From positions 34,023 through 98,022 of the forward strand of contig LFSB01000012.1 of assembly GCA_001513045.1 (NCBI GenBank): a stretch of 64,000 nucleotides of DNA, given 5' to 3'. Below are positions 1 through 9,270 of the stretch, one piece after another. The notes below the pieces were generated by a model. It had not been told where the DNA came from. It saw only the letters and a list, made by a program, of their open reading frames with translations, and did no database searches. The position numbers and the translations under genes are program-made. Each line of letters starts with the position of its first letter. The first letter of the stretch is position 1. This stretch comes from Clostridiales bacterium DTU089. Lineage in GTDB: Bacteria > Bacillota > Clostridia > Oscillospirales > Acutalibacteraceae.

Positions 1-800
1 AACAGCGCGACTCTGATGTTTTTTCCGTAAAGATTTCCGCTGAAATCCATTATACACGTTTCACTGCGGTAGTCTCCGTGGCCTATTGTGGGTCTTATTC
101 CGATATTTGTGACCGAGGCATGCCACTTGCCGTTCACAAAAGCCCTTGAAGCGTAAACTCCGAACCGCGGAACAATGAAGCCCTCCGGGAAGTGCTGATT
201 TATTGTGGGAGCGCCGAGAAGTCTTCCTCTTCTGTCGCCGCTTACGACCGTAAAATCATATGAAAACGGCTCACTCAGCATTGAATTTGCGCTTTTTATA
301 TCGCCGTCCGAAAGAGCTTTTCTTATACGCGTGGAGCTTACAGGCTCTCCGGCATAATTTTCAAGCTCAATAACATTCAGCTCTACGCAAAAGCGCTCGC
401 ATAAAGCCCTGAGAGTCTGCACGTTTCCCGAAGCATTTGCCCCGAAACGGTAATTTTCACCACATGAAAGCCTCTCGGCGTGCAGAGTGTCAACAAGCAC
501 ACGGCTGAAAAACTCCTCGCCCGACATACTCATAAGCTCTCCGAACGGAGCAATCACAGGCGTTACACCCATACGTGCAAGAATATCATTTTCCGTCTGC
601 ACGGTTAAAAGTCTTGCCGGTGCGTTGCCCGAAACAAGCTCAAGCGGATGGCGGTCAAACAGCAGCACAACCGGCCTGAGTCCGTCCTTCGCGCCCTCGG
701 CGGCACTTTTTATTACCTTGAGATGTCCCGCGTGAAGACCGTCAAAGTTGCCCAGAGCAACCGACGAGCCCTCAAGGGAGAAATACTCCGATAAAAGCAT
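1..800 (-). CDS. ribF: Bifunctional riboflavin kinase / FAD synthetase, 3' end cut by the window edge
   Basis: This protein converts riboflavin to FMN and FMN to FAD in the cytoplasm. The N-terminal nucleotidyltransferase motif GNFDGLHAGH (about residues 17-26) is clear, and STRIRKAL and the flavokinase-type GAPTIN and RPTIGHGD segments follow further on. The start ATG at 800 has an AAGGTGA ribosome binding site 4 bases upstream and lies 12 bases after the truB stop, so the gene is the last visible member of the nusA-infB operon. About 266 codons are present and the C-terminal part of the kinase domain lies outside the window. The truB-ribF order is usual in Firmicutes. I am confident of the identity. 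Confidence 0.95.
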   Translation of the reverse strand, partial: MLLSEYFSLEGSSVALGNFDGLHAGHLKVIKSAAEGAKDGLRPVVLLFDRHPLELVSGNAPARLLTVQTENDILARMGVTPVIAPFGELMSMSGEEFFSRVLVDTLHAERLSCGENYRFGANASGNVQTLRALCERFCVELNVIELENYAGEPVSSTRIRKALSDGDIKSANSMLSEPFSYDFTVVSGDRRGRLLGAPTINQHFPEGFIVPRFGVYASRAFVNGKWHASVTNIGIRPTIGHGDYRSETCIMDFSGNLYGKNIRVAL

Positions 801-812
801 AAAGTCACCTTG

Positions 813-1700
813 TCAAATATTATTGTATACTCGCTTTACCCTCAGCACGGCTGCATCCGCCTGACCTATTCCGAGAAAATCCCCGGACGGAGAATACACC
901 CTGTATGTCGGACAATCGCCCGAAAGAGAAAGCCTGTTGATATCAAGCTCTCCTCCGTTTGAAAAACGCACAGCCTGCGGCTGAGTGACGTGCACCTCAG
1001 GGTAAGCCCCCAGCACAGCGTCAACACTTTGTATGCAGGAAAGCTCTCCCCGTGAGAGCGCCAGAGAAAGCTGCTCGGGAGTAAGAGCCTGCGACGAAGA
1101 AAATCCGTTTGATTTCGTTCTGCGAAGTGCCGTCATAACCGCACCGCAGCCGAGGCGTTCACCTATATCCGATATCAGCGAACGGATATACGTGCCCTGC
1201 GAACAGGAAACCTCAAGCGTATACTCCTCCGCGGCTTCGTCAAAATCCGTTATTATGATTGAATTTATTGTGATTTCACGTGCCTCGCGCTCAATTTCGA
1301 TACCCTTGCGCGCAAGCTCATAAAGCCTTACACCGTTTTTTGATATCGCCGAATACATCGGCGGTACCTGAAGAATTTTGCCTGTAAACTCCGGAATAAG
1401 CTCCTCTATTTGTCCGTGCGACACAGACGCCTTCCGCTGTGAAAGCACCTTTCCGGTAATATCAAGCGTATCAGTGGTTATTCCCAGACGCAGCGATGCC
1501 GTATACGACTTATCGTGTACCGGCAGCAGCTCAATAAAACGCGTAGCTCCGCCCAAAAACACCGGAAGCACCCCGGTAGCCATCGGGTCAAGCGTTCCGG
1601 AGTGTCCGCATTTTTTCTCGCCCGTAATACGTCTTACGGCGGCAACTGCCGAAAATGAGGTCATTCCGTCCGGCTTGTCAAGACAGATTATTCCCGTCAT
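813..1700 (-). CDS. truB: tRNA pseudouridine(55) synthase TruB
   Basis: TruB isomerises U55 in the T-loop of tRNAs. The 295-residue product has the family's usual length. It opens with GIICLDKPDGMTSF and carries the catalytic-aspartate motif HSGTLDPMATGVLP near residues 33-46, followed by YIRSLISDIGE, typical of the TruB fold. The start codon overlaps the stop of the upstream DHH gene by 4 bases (ATGA), which indicates translational coupling. It sits between nrnA and ribF in the standard order of the nusA operon. The C-terminus keeps a short PUA-like tail (YRVYSPSGDFLGIGQ). Confidence 0.97.
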   Translation of the reverse strand: MTGIICLDKPDGMTSFSAVAAVRRITGEKKCGHSGTLDPMATGVLPVFLGGATRFIELLPVHDKSYTASLRLGITTDTLDITGKVLSQRKASVSHGQIEELIPEFTGKILQVPPMYSAISKNGVRLYELARKGIEIEREAREITINSIIITDFDEAAEEYTLEVSCSQGTYIRSLISDIGERLGCGAVMTALRRTKSNGFSSSQALTPEQLSLALSRGELSCIQSVDAVLGAYPEVHVTQPQAVRFSNGGELDINRLSLSGDCPTYRVYSPSGDFLGIGQADAAVLRVKRVYNNI

Positions 1701-2686
1701 GACAGGTAATCCGGCTCCTCAACAAGGGTATTCACAACCTCGTCCAGCGCCTGCTTTACGTGTTCGAGAATCGTATTTCTCACGCTCAAAAGTGAGCCCT
1801 GAAGCGAGCAGCCGGCAGCACGTTTATGTCCGCCTCCGCCCATTTTCATGCATATCGCGGACGCGTCAATGGGTTCATGAGTGCGAACCGATATGCTGTA
1901 AGTTCCGGACTTAGTTTCTTTTATTGTAACTCCGACAAGCACGCCCTCTATCTGACGCGGAATGGAAGAAAGCGTATGACATTCGCTCTCGTCCGCTCCG
2001 CTCTTGGCGTACATCTTACGCGATATCTCCATAACGGCGCAGCGGTCATCACAATAAAGCTTTATAGTCTTCAACGCCATTCTTTCAAGTGCGGCGTAGG
2101 ATTTCGTTTTTGTTTCAAACATGCGCTGATTTATTTTGTTTACGCTTATTCCTACATCAATCATATCAGCCGCCATGCGCAGAGTCCGCGAGGTGGTGTT
2201 TGAATAACGGAAGCAGCCCGTATCCGTTGAAAGCCCGGTATATACTCCCTCGGCTATGACCCTGTCGGGAGTTATGCCCATGGCAATAACCAGCTGAAGC
2301 ACCACCTCCGCAGCGGCGGCGGCATCCTCAAGCATGAGATTTTCCGCATAATCGGTATTTGAGGCATGGTGGTCAATACAAAGATTTATTTTGCCCTCAT
2401 ATTTCTCCTTGAACTCCGAGCCGAGAAGCTTCAGGTCTGCAACATCAACCGCAACTATGTACTCGGGTTCAAAGTCCTGCATCTCGATTTCAGAATAGAG
2501 AAAGGAGTATGAGGGCGGTATCTTATCCTGACACATAACCCTTGCCTTTTTACCGGAAAGCTGCAAAGCTCTGCACAGCGCAAAAGCGCTGCCGAGGGTA
2601 TCTCCGTCGGGGCGCTCATGCGTGAGTATGAGTATATTGTCTTTTTCGCCGAGCAGAGCAGCCGTCTGCTGAATATTCAATCGCAT
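1697..2686 (-). CDS. nrnA: DHH/DHHA1 phosphoesterase, NrnA-like nanoRNase / pAp phosphatase
   Basis: Members of this family hydrolyse short oligoribonucleotides and 3'-phosphoadenosine 5'-phosphate with Mn2+. The metal-binding motifs are all present: HERPDGDTLGS (about residues 23-33), VAVDVAD, CIDHHASN, and the C-terminal DHHA1 substrate motif GGGGHKRAAGCS. The length of 329 residues is typical. The start at 2686 has GAGG five bases upstream and follows the rbfA stop by 23 bases. Its position between rbfA and truB is conserved in Firmicutes and links RNA decay with ribosome maturation genes. The exact substrate preference cannot be read from sequence. Confidence 0.92.
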   Translation of the reverse strand: MRLNIQQTAALLGEKDNILILTHERPDGDTLGSAFALCRALQLSGKKARVMCQDKIPPSYSFLYSEIEMQDFEPEYIVAVDVADLKLLGSEFKEKYEGKINLCIDHHASNTDYAENLMLEDAAAAAEVVLQLVIAMGITPDRVIAEGVYTGLSTDTGCFRYSNTTSRTLRMAADMIDVGISVNKINQRMFETKTKSYAALERMALKTIKLYCDDRCAVMEISRKMYAKSGADESECHTLSSIPRQIEGVLVGVTIKETKSGTYSISVRTHEPIDASAICMKMGGGGHKRAAGCSLQGSLLSVRNTILEHVKQALDEVVNTLVEEPDYLS

Positions 2687-2709
2687 TATTACCTCAATCC
2701 CTTCGCGAT

Positions 2710-3066
2710 TCAGTCTTTATCCGGGTTTAATACATCATCTATACGCTTCACTATTTCCATACCGTGCTCAATGGAGTTGTCGGCAACAAATTTAAGCTCC
2801 GGTGTCTTTCTCAGACGCAGCCGCGTGCCTATCTCGCGGCGCACGTATCCGCATGCACACTCAAGCCCCTTGACCGCCTCGCGAGCGGTATCAATGCCCT
2901 CAAGAGCACTTATATACACCTTTGCATAGGTAAGGTCCGAAGAAACCTCCACCCTTGCCACGGTAAGAAGCTTACCGGCGACACGCGGGTCCTTGAGCTC
3001 GCGGACCACAGCCATTATTTCGCGCTTTATATCCTCCGCCGTGCGGTCTGATTTATATGAACTCAT
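2710..3066 (-). CDS. rbfA: Ribosome-binding factor A
   Basis: RbfA is a KH-fold protein that binds the 30S subunit and helps 16S rRNA 5'-end maturation. The 118-residue protein carries the family features REIMAVVRELKDPRV near the N-terminus, then LTYAKVYISAL and LRLRKTPELKFVADNSIEHG. It sits 29 bases downstream of infB and just before nrnA, as is usual in this operon. Nothing unusual was seen. Confidence 0.96.
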   Translation of the reverse strand: MSSYKSDRTAEDIKREIMAVVRELKDPRVAGKLLTVARVEVSSDLTYAKVYISALEGIDTAREAVKGLECACGYVRREIGTRLRLRKTPELKFVADNSIEHGMEIVKRIDDVLNPDKD

Positions 3067-3095
3067 GTGTAATCACTCCTTTCAACGGCAGCGAT

Positions 3096-5540
3096 TCAGT
3101 CCTCTCTGTACTCCTCGGTAATGAACGCTTCAAATGTGTCGCCCTCTTTTATATCGTTGAACTTTTCGAGTCCGATGCCGCACTCATAGCCTGTGGCGAC
3201 CTCCTTGACATCATCCTTGAAGCGCTTGAGGGAGGCTATCTCATCCTCTGCGACAACTATACCGTCACGTACAACACGAATCTTACAGCTTCTTGTAACC
3301 TTACCGTCGGAAACATAGCAACCGGCTATCATTCCGGCGGATGAAAGCTTGAAGACACTGCGAACCTCTACTCTGCCCATTTCCACATCCCTGAACCTGG
3401 GAGCAAGCATACCCTTTATAGCTGATTGAATTTCTTCAATGCAGTCATATATTACTCTGTACATACGCATCTCAACGCTGTCGCGCTCGGCATTGGCAAT
3501 TGCCACCGGGTCGGGACGCACATTGAAGCCGACTATTATTGCGTTAGAGGCATTTGCGAGCATAACATCGGATTCGTTGATGGCACCGACACCGCCGTGA
3601 ATTACCTTTACGCGCACCTCGTCGTTTGAAAGCTTTTCAAGATTCTGCTTAACCGCCTCAACAGAGCCCTGGACATCCGCCTTGACAATAATATTCAAAT
3701 CCTTGAGCTCGCCTTCGTTTATGGATGAGAACAGCGTGTCGAGAGTGACCTTCTGATAGGTGCCGAACTGCTCCTCCTTCTCCTGCTGCTTGCGCTGCTC
3801 AACAAGAGCACGTGCAAGACGCTCATCCGAAACAGCATCAAACGCATCTCCGGCATTGGGAACATCCGCAAGTCCGGTTATCTCAACGGGAACCGAGGGA
3901 CCGGCCTGCTCAACCTTCTGACCGCGGTCATTTGTCATGACGCGGACACGGCCGACAGCGGTTCCGGCAACGATGATATCACCGGTGCGCAGCGTACCGT
4001 TCTGAACAAGCAGCGTGGCAACGGGACCTCTGCCCTTATCAAGCCTTGCCTCTATCACTATACCCTTACCCGCGCGGTTGGGGTTGGCTTTAAGCTCCTT
4101 GACCTCCGCCACAAGCAGTATTGACTCAAGCAGCTTATCAATATTCAGCCTTGTTTTTGCAGATACGGGAACGCATATTGTATCTCCGCCCCATTCCTCA
4201 GGCACAAGCTCATATTCCGTAAGCTGCTGCATGATTTTTTCGGTGGTCGCGCCGGGCTTATCCATCTTGTTTATTGCAACGATTATTGAAACTCCGGCAG
4301 CCTTGGCATGGTTTATTGCCTCAATTGTCTGCGGCATAATTCCGTCATCCGCGGCAACCACGAGCACCGCTATATCCGTTGCCATTGCACCTCTCGCGCG
4401 CATTGAAGTGAATGCCGCATGGCCGGGAGTGTCAAGGAAGGTTATATCGTTGCCCATAAGGTTAACTCTGTAAGCACCTATGTGCTGAGTTATTCCGCCC
4501 GCCTCGGTTTCGGTAACGGAGGTATTGCGTATTGCGTCGAGCAACGAGGTCTTGCCGTGGTCAACGTGACCCATAACAACAACGACCGGGCTTCTTGCAA
4601 GAAGGTTTGTCTCGTCATCGACGGTATCATCAATAATTCTGTCCTCAATTGTGACAACAACCTCTTTTTTGACCTTTGCACCGAGCTCGGTGGCTACAAT
4701 TTCGGCTGTGTCATAATCTATTATTTCATTAACAGTCGCCATTACTCCGAGTGAGAACAGCTTTTTAACAACCTCTGCCGCAGTCATTTTCAGAAGTGCG
4801 GCAAGGTCGCCGACCGAAATTTCCTCCGGTACGGTTATAATCAGAGTTTTCTTTGCGCGCTCCTCTGCTATTCTCTTGAGCCTCTCGGCCTCTGTCTCCC
4901 TGCGGCGCATGCGTGTGCCCATGCTTCCCTGCCTGCGGTATTGCTGGCTCTTCTGCTTGAGCTTCTGCTTGCTGACAACATTGTCGCCCATTGTGGATTT
5001 ATTCGTCGGAGCAATCGTTTCGTAGCGCTCGTTGTACTTATCGAGCTGAACATCGCCTCCGCGCGTATCTATTGTAAGCTTCTCACCCTTTGTTCTCGCC
5101 TGCATGGGCTTATCGGGGTCGTTGGATTTTTTCTTCTGAGGCGCAGGAGGAACGGAGGGCTTAAACTCCTTTTTGACTCCTTGCGCCGGCTTGGCGGCAT
5201 CAGCGCCCTGAGAACCGGGCTTGCTTTCGGATTTTTTCTCCTGTGCGGGCTTGATTTCCGGCTGTGCGGAAGTCTCCGCCTTCTTCGAGGAAGCCTCGGC
5301 TGCCTCACGCTTCTTCGCCTTGCGTTCCTCGTCCGACATAGCGGTGGCAAAATAGGCATCAAAGCTCTCAACCTGAGACTTCTGTGTCAGGCTTTCAAAT
5401 ATTATATCAAGCTCTTTTTCCTCAAGAGCCGTCTGCGCTTTTTTTACATCGCCGAAGTATTTGGCGAGCAGGTCAACTATTTCCTTGCTGCCGATGTCGA
5501 AATCCTTTGCTACCTCGTGTACTCTGTATTTTATTATCAT
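3096..5540 (-). CDS. infB: Translation initiation factor IF-2
   Basis: IF-2 is the GTPase that places initiator tRNA on the 30S subunit and promotes subunit joining. At 814 residues it has an N-terminal IF2_N helix ([20 protein letters not shown]), a low-complexity Lys/Glu/Pro/Ala linker (about residues 90-200) and then the G domain with GHVDHGKT (G1), [10 protein letters not shown] (G2), DTPGHAAF (G3) and NKMDKP (G4). The IF-2 C-terminal domains follow, ending in a VRVVRDG region. The start ATG at 5540 is the only sensible one before IF2_N. It follows the L7Ae gene directly (6-base gap). The large antisense ORFs over it come from codon bias. Confidence 0.98.
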   Translation of the reverse strand: MIIKYRVHEVAKDFDIGSKEIVDLLAKYFGDVKKAQTALEEKELDIIFESLTQKSQVESFDAYFATAMSDEERKAKKREAAEASSKKAETSAQPEIKPAQEKKSESKPGSQGADAAKPAQGVKKEFKPSVPPAPQKKKSNDPDKPMQARTKGEKLTIDTRGGDVQLDKYNERYETIAPTNKSTMGDNVVSKQKLKQKSQQYRRQGSMGTRMRRRETEAERLKRIAEERAKKTLIITVPEEISVGDLAALLKMTAAEVVKKLFSLGVMATVNEIIDYDTAEIVATELGAKVKKEVVVTIEDRIIDDTVDDETNLLARSPVVVVMGHVDHGKTSLLDAIRNTSVTETEAGGITQHIGAYRVNLMGNDITFLDTPGHAAFTSMRARGAMATDIAVLVVAADDGIMPQTIEAINHAKAAGVSIIVAINKMDKPGATTEKIMQQLTEYELVPEEWGGDTICVPVSAKTRLNIDKLLESILLVAEVKELKANPNRAGKGIVIEARLDKGRGPVATLLVQNGTLRTGDIIVAGTAVGRVRVMTNDRGQKVEQAGPSVPVEITGLADVPNAGDAFDAVSDERLARALVEQRKQQEKEEQFGTYQKVTLDTLFSSINEGELKDLNIIVKADVQGSVEAVKQNLEKLSNDEVRVKVIHGGVGAINESDVMLANASNAIIVGFNVRPDPVAIANAERDSVEMRMYRVIYDCIEEIQSAIKGMLAPRFRDVEMGRVEVRSVFKLSSAGMIAGCYVSDGKVTRSCKIRVVRDGIVVAEDEIASLKRFKDDVKEVATGYECGIGLEKFNDIKEGDTFEAFITEEYRED

Positions 5541-5546
5541 ATTATA

Positions 5547-5858
5547 TTATTCCTCCCCGAACAGTTGCATTATTTTTTTTGCGAAGCCCTCATCGTTTAC
5601 CGAAAGGACCGCCGCCTTCGTACCCACGGCATGATACATATCCTCCATGCTGAGGTTCGTCACAATTACGGGAATGCTCTTCCCCTCAAACGACGCCGAA
5701 TGCGACGTTTCGTTCATGAGCCTCTGCGACGCGTCCGCGGTGAGCAGACAAAGCTTTGCCTGCGATGTAACTATGGACTGAATCACTGCGTCGTGTCCGA
5801 CAGAAAGCTTTCCCGCCTTACGGCAGAGTCCCAACATACCGAGTTGTTTATCCTTCAT
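5547..5858 (-). CDS. L7Ae-family ribosomal / RNA-binding protein (YlxQ type)
   Basis: This is a small protein (103 residues) of the L7Ae/L30e/YlxQ fold, which binds kink-turn RNA. The sequence MLGLCRKAGKLSVGHDAV and the alternating beta/alpha pattern VTSQAKLCLLTADAS are diagnostic. An open frame continues upstream to 6026, but that part overlaps ylxR in another frame and is not family-like. The ATG at 5858 places the start 11 bases inside the end of ylxR, so the two are probably translationally coupled. The position between ylxR and infB is the standard one. Confidence 0.9.
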   Translation of the reverse strand: MKDKQLGMLGLCRKAGKLSVGHDAVIQSIVTSQAKLCLLTADASQRLMNETSHSASFEGKSIPVIVTNLSMEDMYHAVGTKAAVLSVNDEGFAKKIMQLFGEE

Positions 5859-6120
5859 TTCCGGCAAGCTTTTCCTCCATTTTTTCAAAGACCTCATCGG
5901 GTATCCGGCATTCAAACGCCCTCTCAAATCTTTTGGCTTTGCGCGCAGCCCTGAGGCAGGCGGCATCGGGACACACATACGCTCCGCGTCCCGCCGCACG
6001 TCCGTTAAGGTCAAGCGAAATTTCACCCTCAGGTGATTTTACAACTCTTATCAGCTCGCGCTTGGGCTTCATTTCGCCGCAGCCCGTACATTTGCGGAGC
6101 GGCACTTTTTTCTGTTGCAT
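5848..6120 (-). CDS. ylxR: YlxR (DUF448) RNA-binding protein
   Basis: This is a 90-residue basic protein of the YlxR/DUF448 family, described in the literature as an RNA-binding regulator that modulates RNase P. The motif LRKCTGCGEMKPKRELIRVV at residues 8-27 has the two family cysteines, and GRAAGRGAYVCPD is also typical. It lies between nusA and the L7Ae gene and overlaps the latter by 11 bases. Nothing suggests loss of function. Confidence 0.95.
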   Translation of the reverse strand: MQQKKVPLRKCTGCGEMKPKRELIRVVKSPEGEISLDLNGRAAGRGAYVCPDAACLRAARKAKRFERAFECRIPDEVFEKMEEKLAGNEG

Positions 6121-6169
6121 GAGCTTCGGCCTCCTGTTTACTGAAATCTATGCTCCGTCTGTTGCGTTC

Positions 6170-7231
6170 TCACGCCTCGGAAGGAATGAAAAATCCGCTT
6201 TCGGGCTTGATATCTATTTTCCAACCGGTAAGTCTCGCGGCAAGACGGGCATTCTGACCCTTGTTGCCTATTGCGAGCGAAAGCTGGGTATCGGGAACTG
6301 TCACGTGGCAGGAGTTCGGCGCCGACTCGTCAACCTCTACGGAAACCACCTCCGCGGGAGCAAGCGATGCGGCAATAAACTCCGCGGGGTTCTCGCTGTA
6401 TTTTACAATGTCTATCTTTTCACCGCCGAGGATATCGACTATCTTGCCGACACGCGCTCCGCGCGGACCTATACATGCACCGACGGGGTCGACGTTTTCA
6501 TCCTTGCTGTATACGGCGATTTTGGTTCTTGAGCCTGCCTCGCGTGAAACCGCCTTTATTTCCACCGAGCCGTCATATATCTCGGGAACCTCTGTCTCGA
6601 ACAGACGCTTGACAAGTCCGGGATGTGTTCTCGATATCATAATCTTGGGACCCTTTTCGGTGTCCTTTACATCAACTATAAATACCTTGACAAGGTCTCC
6701 GTCGGTGAACTCGTCCTCGGGACCCTGCTCCCCCTTGGGAAGAATTGCCTCTGTTTTGCCTATCTCAAGCGTTACATTTCCGGTTTTGGGGTCAACGCGC
6801 TGCACCTTGCCGGTTACCAGCTCCTGCTGACGGCTCTGGAACTCGCGCATTACAAGTCCTCTTTCCGCCTCGCGTATACCCTGACGGATAACATGCTTCG
6901 CAGTCTGTGCGGCTATTCTGCCGAACTGCTTGGTTTCAAGAGGAATCTCGACTATGTCGCCCGCGCACGCCCCGTTTCTGTACTGCTGCGCAGCCTCTAC
7001 GGCTATGTCGGTATCGCTGTCAAGAATCTCTGTGACTACCGTTTTGCGAAGGAAGACGTTCATTTCCGATTTTTCCGGATTGATTTCGCAGAACACGACG
7101 TCCTTTCCGCCGTAGTCCTTTCTTACGGACACAACTATTGCGTTGCCTATCTTTTCAAAAAGATACTCCGCCGGAATGCCCTTTTCCTTCTCCATGAGAT
7201 ATACCGCTTCAAAAAATTCCTTGTTTACCAT
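6170..7231 (-). CDS. nusA: Transcription termination/antitermination factor NusA
   Basis: NusA binds RNA polymerase and nascent RNA and modulates pausing, termination and antitermination. The 353-residue product has the N-terminal polymerase-binding domain (1-125), an S1 domain (about 133-200: VTGKVQRVDPKTGNVTLEIG), and two KH domains with VGACIGPRGARV and LAIGNKGQNARLAARLTGW. It lacks the acidic C-terminal repeats of Gammaproteobacteria, as is normal for Firmicutes. The ribosome binding site is AGGATATG-like upstream of ATG 7231. It is followed by ylxR after 49 bases. Confidence 0.97.
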   Translation of the reverse strand: MVNKEFFEAVYLMEKEKGIPAEYLFEKIGNAIVVSVRKDYGGKDVVFCEINPEKSEMNVFLRKTVVTEILDSDTDIAVEAAQQYRNGACAGDIVEIPLETKQFGRIAAQTAKHVIRQGIREAERGLVMREFQSRQQELVTGKVQRVDPKTGNVTLEIGKTEAILPKGEQGPEDEFTDGDLVKVFIVDVKDTEKGPKIMISRTHPGLVKRLFETEVPEIYDGSVEIKAVSREAGSRTKIAVYSKDENVDPVGACIGPRGARVGKIVDILGGEKIDIVKYSENPAEFIAASLAPAEVVSVEVDESAPNSCHVTVPDTQLSLAIGNKGQNARLAARLTGWKIDIKPESGFFIPSEA

Positions 7232-7266
7232 TTTTATTATTCATATCCTTTCCTGAAAACAGATAA

Positions 7267-7734
7267 TTAAAAGCCTTCAAAATCATCAAGCTTGACGAAT
7301 GCCGTATCCTTCTTTTCCGCAATGAACTCCGTGCCGTCATCAAGCACAAGCGAAACCGTTCCGCTTTCATAGCCGGCGAGTCTGCCCTTAAACTCCCTGA
7401 CGCCGTCCCGGGGACGTATAAGTCTGAGTGTGACCGGCTTTCCCATCGCCCATTCATAATGGAAATCCCGCACAAGCTCTCTTTCGGTTCCGGGTGAGGA
7501 AACCTGAAGATTATAGCTCTGCTCGATAGGGTCAGCCTCATCGAGAGGCTCATCAATGGCGTGGCTCATATCGACACAGTCGTTAATATTTATGCCGCCG
7601 TCCTTGTCGATTATAATGCGAAGATACCAGTTCGCGCCCTCCTTGCGGAAGATTACATCCCATAATACAAGACCGAGCTCATCCGCAAGCGGCTTTGCGA
7701 TATCCCATACCGCGGACACTGTGTTTTTTCCCAA
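7267..7734 (-). CDS. rimP: Ribosome maturation factor RimP, TTG start
   Basis: RimP assists 30S assembly. The protein matches the family: ELGLVLWDVIFRKEGANWYLRIIID, then DCVDMSHAIDEPLDEADPI and VSSPGTERELVRDFHYEW. An ATG-initiated frame begins at 7806, but its first 24 codons run through a perfect 10-bp hairpin and are not family-like. A TTG at 7734 has GGGAGG eight bases upstream and yields a 155-residue protein of normal length, so I chose it. It is the first gene of the nusA operon, behind a consensus promoter. Confidence 0.92.
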   Translation of the reverse strand: MGKNTVSAVWDIAKPLADELGLVLWDVIFRKEGANWYLRIIIDKDGGININDCVDMSHAIDEPLDEADPIEQSYNLQVSSPGTERELVRDFHYEWAMGKPVTLRLIRPRDGVREFKGRLAGYESGTVSLVLDDGTEFIAEKKDTAFVKLDDFEGF

Positions 7735-7780
7735 AGTGCTGCCCTCCCGTTTTTGACTGAAAAATGTTCCGAGCAATGAA

Positions 7781-7804
7781 GAAGAGCGGGTTGCCCCGCT
7801 CTTC
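7781..7804 (-). promoter_or_regulatory. Leader hairpin with GCAA tetraloop upstream of rimP
   Basis: A perfect 10-bp stem (GAAGAGCGGG paired with CCCGCTCTTC) closes a GCAA loop on the minus strand, a GNRA tetraloop. It lies in the 5' leader between the promoter at 7833-7862 and the rimP ribosome binding site. It is not followed directly by a U-run, so it is probably an RNA-stability or regulatory hairpin rather than a terminator. That role is inferred. Confidence 0.6.
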
Positions 7805-7832
7805 ACTCGTTTCTTATTGCTTACAGTTGCTT

Positions 7833-7862
7833 ATTATATCATATGTTTAAATAGAATGTCAA
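7833..7862 (-). promoter_or_regulatory. Sigma-A promoter of the rimP-nusA-infB operon
   Basis: On the minus strand TTGACA (7857-7862) and TATAAT (7833-7838) are both perfect consensus and are separated by 18 bases. The expected start near 7826 gives a leader of about 90 bases before the rimP TTG codon. Confidence 0.85.
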
Positions 7863-7883
7863 GCATTATTTAAAAAGTTAATA

Positions 7884-8756
7884 TCAGACTTCGTTTTCGA
7901 GGAAAAGCGCAAACTCCTCCAGAAGCCTGTCGTTTCTGTCATTGCCTGATATTGAATACCCGTGCCACGCGGCAGCCGCCTTTTTTTGTTGGGAAAAAGC
8001 AACCATCTGACCGAATGCTCCGGTCTTTACAAAAATATCCGTATCGCGGAAGCGTGCACATGCGTAGTCCCGCTCCATAGCATCACGAACCCATTCCGGG
8101 TCAACAATTGTTTTCCCGTTATAATCACCGCCGCAGGCATATGCATAGCCAAGCTTGGCTATATCATCCGCGCGCGCGAAAAATCCGCCTCCTCCTATAG
8201 GAAAACCGTACGGACATTTTGCCATCGCCCATTGTCTGAAGCCGAGAGGTCTCATAATGCTTTTTGCAAGAAATTCCTCTGTGCTTTCGCCCGATGCTTT
8301 TGCGATAATGCGTGAAATCAGATAGTACGCCGCATCGGAATATCTTCTGAATACGCCCGTCTGACGCTCAACCGGAAGCGAAAAGACATATTTCAGAAAA
8401 TCGCTTCCTATTGCAGCAATGTCGTTATCCTCATCCACCCCGAACGGAATTGTGTCAATTCCTGTCTTGTGCTGCATAGCATGCTCCACGCTCACAGAAT
8501 CCCACTTTTTGTCGTAGCCGTCCGGCATTTCAGAGGACGAAAAGAAGGACGTAACCGAGTCCGTTCTGTTCAGTCTTCCGGATTTCTCAAGGATTCCGAC
8601 AGCTGTTGCCATGAAAAATTTTGTAACAGAATGGCTGTTGTTGGCGTTATTACAGAGGGGATTATGCCAATATTGCGAGCCGCTTTCGGTTATAATCGCC
8701 GCATCATACATCGGTTCCTTTTCTTTTTCGACGGTATCAAAAAACGAATATGACAT
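7884..8756 (-). CDS. Serine hydrolase of the beta-lactamase (class C) / penicillin-binding superfamily
   Basis: The 290-residue protein has the superfamily's SxxK nucleophile motif in HSVTKFFMATAVGIL (S43, K46), a second YSD triad in FRRYSDAAYYL, and a KTGAFGQ segment that corresponds to the third motif. GGGGFFARADDIAKLGYAY is typical of the esterase/EstB-like branch. No signal peptide or membrane anchor is visible, so it probably acts in the cytoplasm, unlike true beta-lactamases. Its own promoter sits directly upstream (8807-8835). The substrate is unknown, and an esterase or peptidase role is as likely as resistance. Confidence 0.8.
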   Translation of the reverse strand: MSYSFFDTVEKEKEPMYDAAIITESGSQYWHNPLCNNANNSHSVTKFFMATAVGILEKSGRLNRTDSVTSFFSSSEMPDGYDKKWDSVSVEHAMQHKTGIDTIPFGVDEDNDIAAIGSDFLKYVFSLPVERQTGVFRRYSDAAYYLISRIIAKASGESTEEFLAKSIMRPLGFRQWAMAKCPYGFPIGGGGFFARADDIAKLGYAYACGGDYNGKTIVDPEWVRDAMERDYACARFRDTDIFVKTGAFGQMVAFSQQKKAAAAWHGYSISGNDRNDRLLEEFALFLENEV

Positions 8757-8806
8757 ATATAATACTTCCCATCTTTATTCTTGCTGTTGTTTGCTGTCGT
8801 GAAACT

Positions 8807-8835
8807 ATTATATATATCCCGTTTTCTAAAGTCAA
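8807..8835 (-). promoter_or_regulatory. Sigma-A promoter of the serine hydrolase gene
   Basis: On the minus strand TTGACT (8830-8835) and TATAAT (8807-8812) are separated by exactly 17 bases. It lies between this gene and the stop of the upstream DUF6514-like gene, so the hydrolase is probably transcribed separately. Confidence 0.75.
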
Positions 8836-8839
8836 TTTA

Positions 8840-9202
8840 TTAAGGTGTCATTTTTCCTCCCGCCGCCAGAAAATCCTCTATTATTTCGCCGAGGTGAACT
8901 ATCTCCACCTCCTCCCGGTTTAGGCGCTCCGCCAAATCACAAACGCTGCTGCCGTCAAACGACAAATCACAGTATCTGCAAACCGCTTCACCGGTTTCGT
9001 CGTACACAATTATACCGTAGGTTGTACTACGGCATAAGGATTGCAATTTGTTTTCTGTGTCAAATTTATTTTCAAAAAATATACCCTCCTCAACGACGGG
9101 TATGTTTTCGCAACATTTAAAGGCTTCTTGTAATTCCGATGCCGCTTTAATCAATTCTTTTTCATTAAAATTTTCAGAAAAACAGCGGTATGTACTGTTC
9201 AA
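8840..9202 (-). CDS. Small uncharacterised protein, DUF6514-like, TTG start
   Basis: The 120-residue product contains TTYGIIVYDETGEAVCRYCD and ends with VHLGEIIEDFLAAGG, which resembles the short Clostridial DUF6514 family. That assignment is from memory and uncertain. The frame could start at an ATG at 9244, but that codon lies inside the -10 box of the promoter 9243-9270 and would be upstream of the transcript start. The TTG at 9202 has AAGGAGAG seven bases upstream, so I prefer it. The function is unknown. Confidence 0.65.
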   Translation of the reverse strand: MNSTYRCFSENFNEKELIKAASELQEAFKCCENIPVVEEGIFFENKFDTENKLQSLCRSTTYGIIVYDETGEAVCRYCDLSFDGSSVCDLAERLNREEVEIVHLGEIIEDFLAAGGKMTP

Positions 9203-9242
9203 TAAGGCTCTCTCCTTAATTGTCAAATTTTGGTACAGTGAC

Positions 9243-9270
9243 ATTATATATTATAATTTTCTCTTGTCAA
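9243..9270 (-). promoter_or_regulatory. Promoter upstream of the DUF6514-like gene
   Basis: On the minus strand TTGACA (9265-9270) and TATAAT (9243-9248) are separated by 16 bases. The -10 box overlaps the upstream candidate ATG, which supports the internal TTG start. Confidence 0.65.

Noticed and set aside
4941..5954. 337-codon plus-strand frame over infB
   Set aside because: Antisense of the low-complexity and N-terminal part of IF-2, caused by codon bias. No start signal and no family-like sequence.
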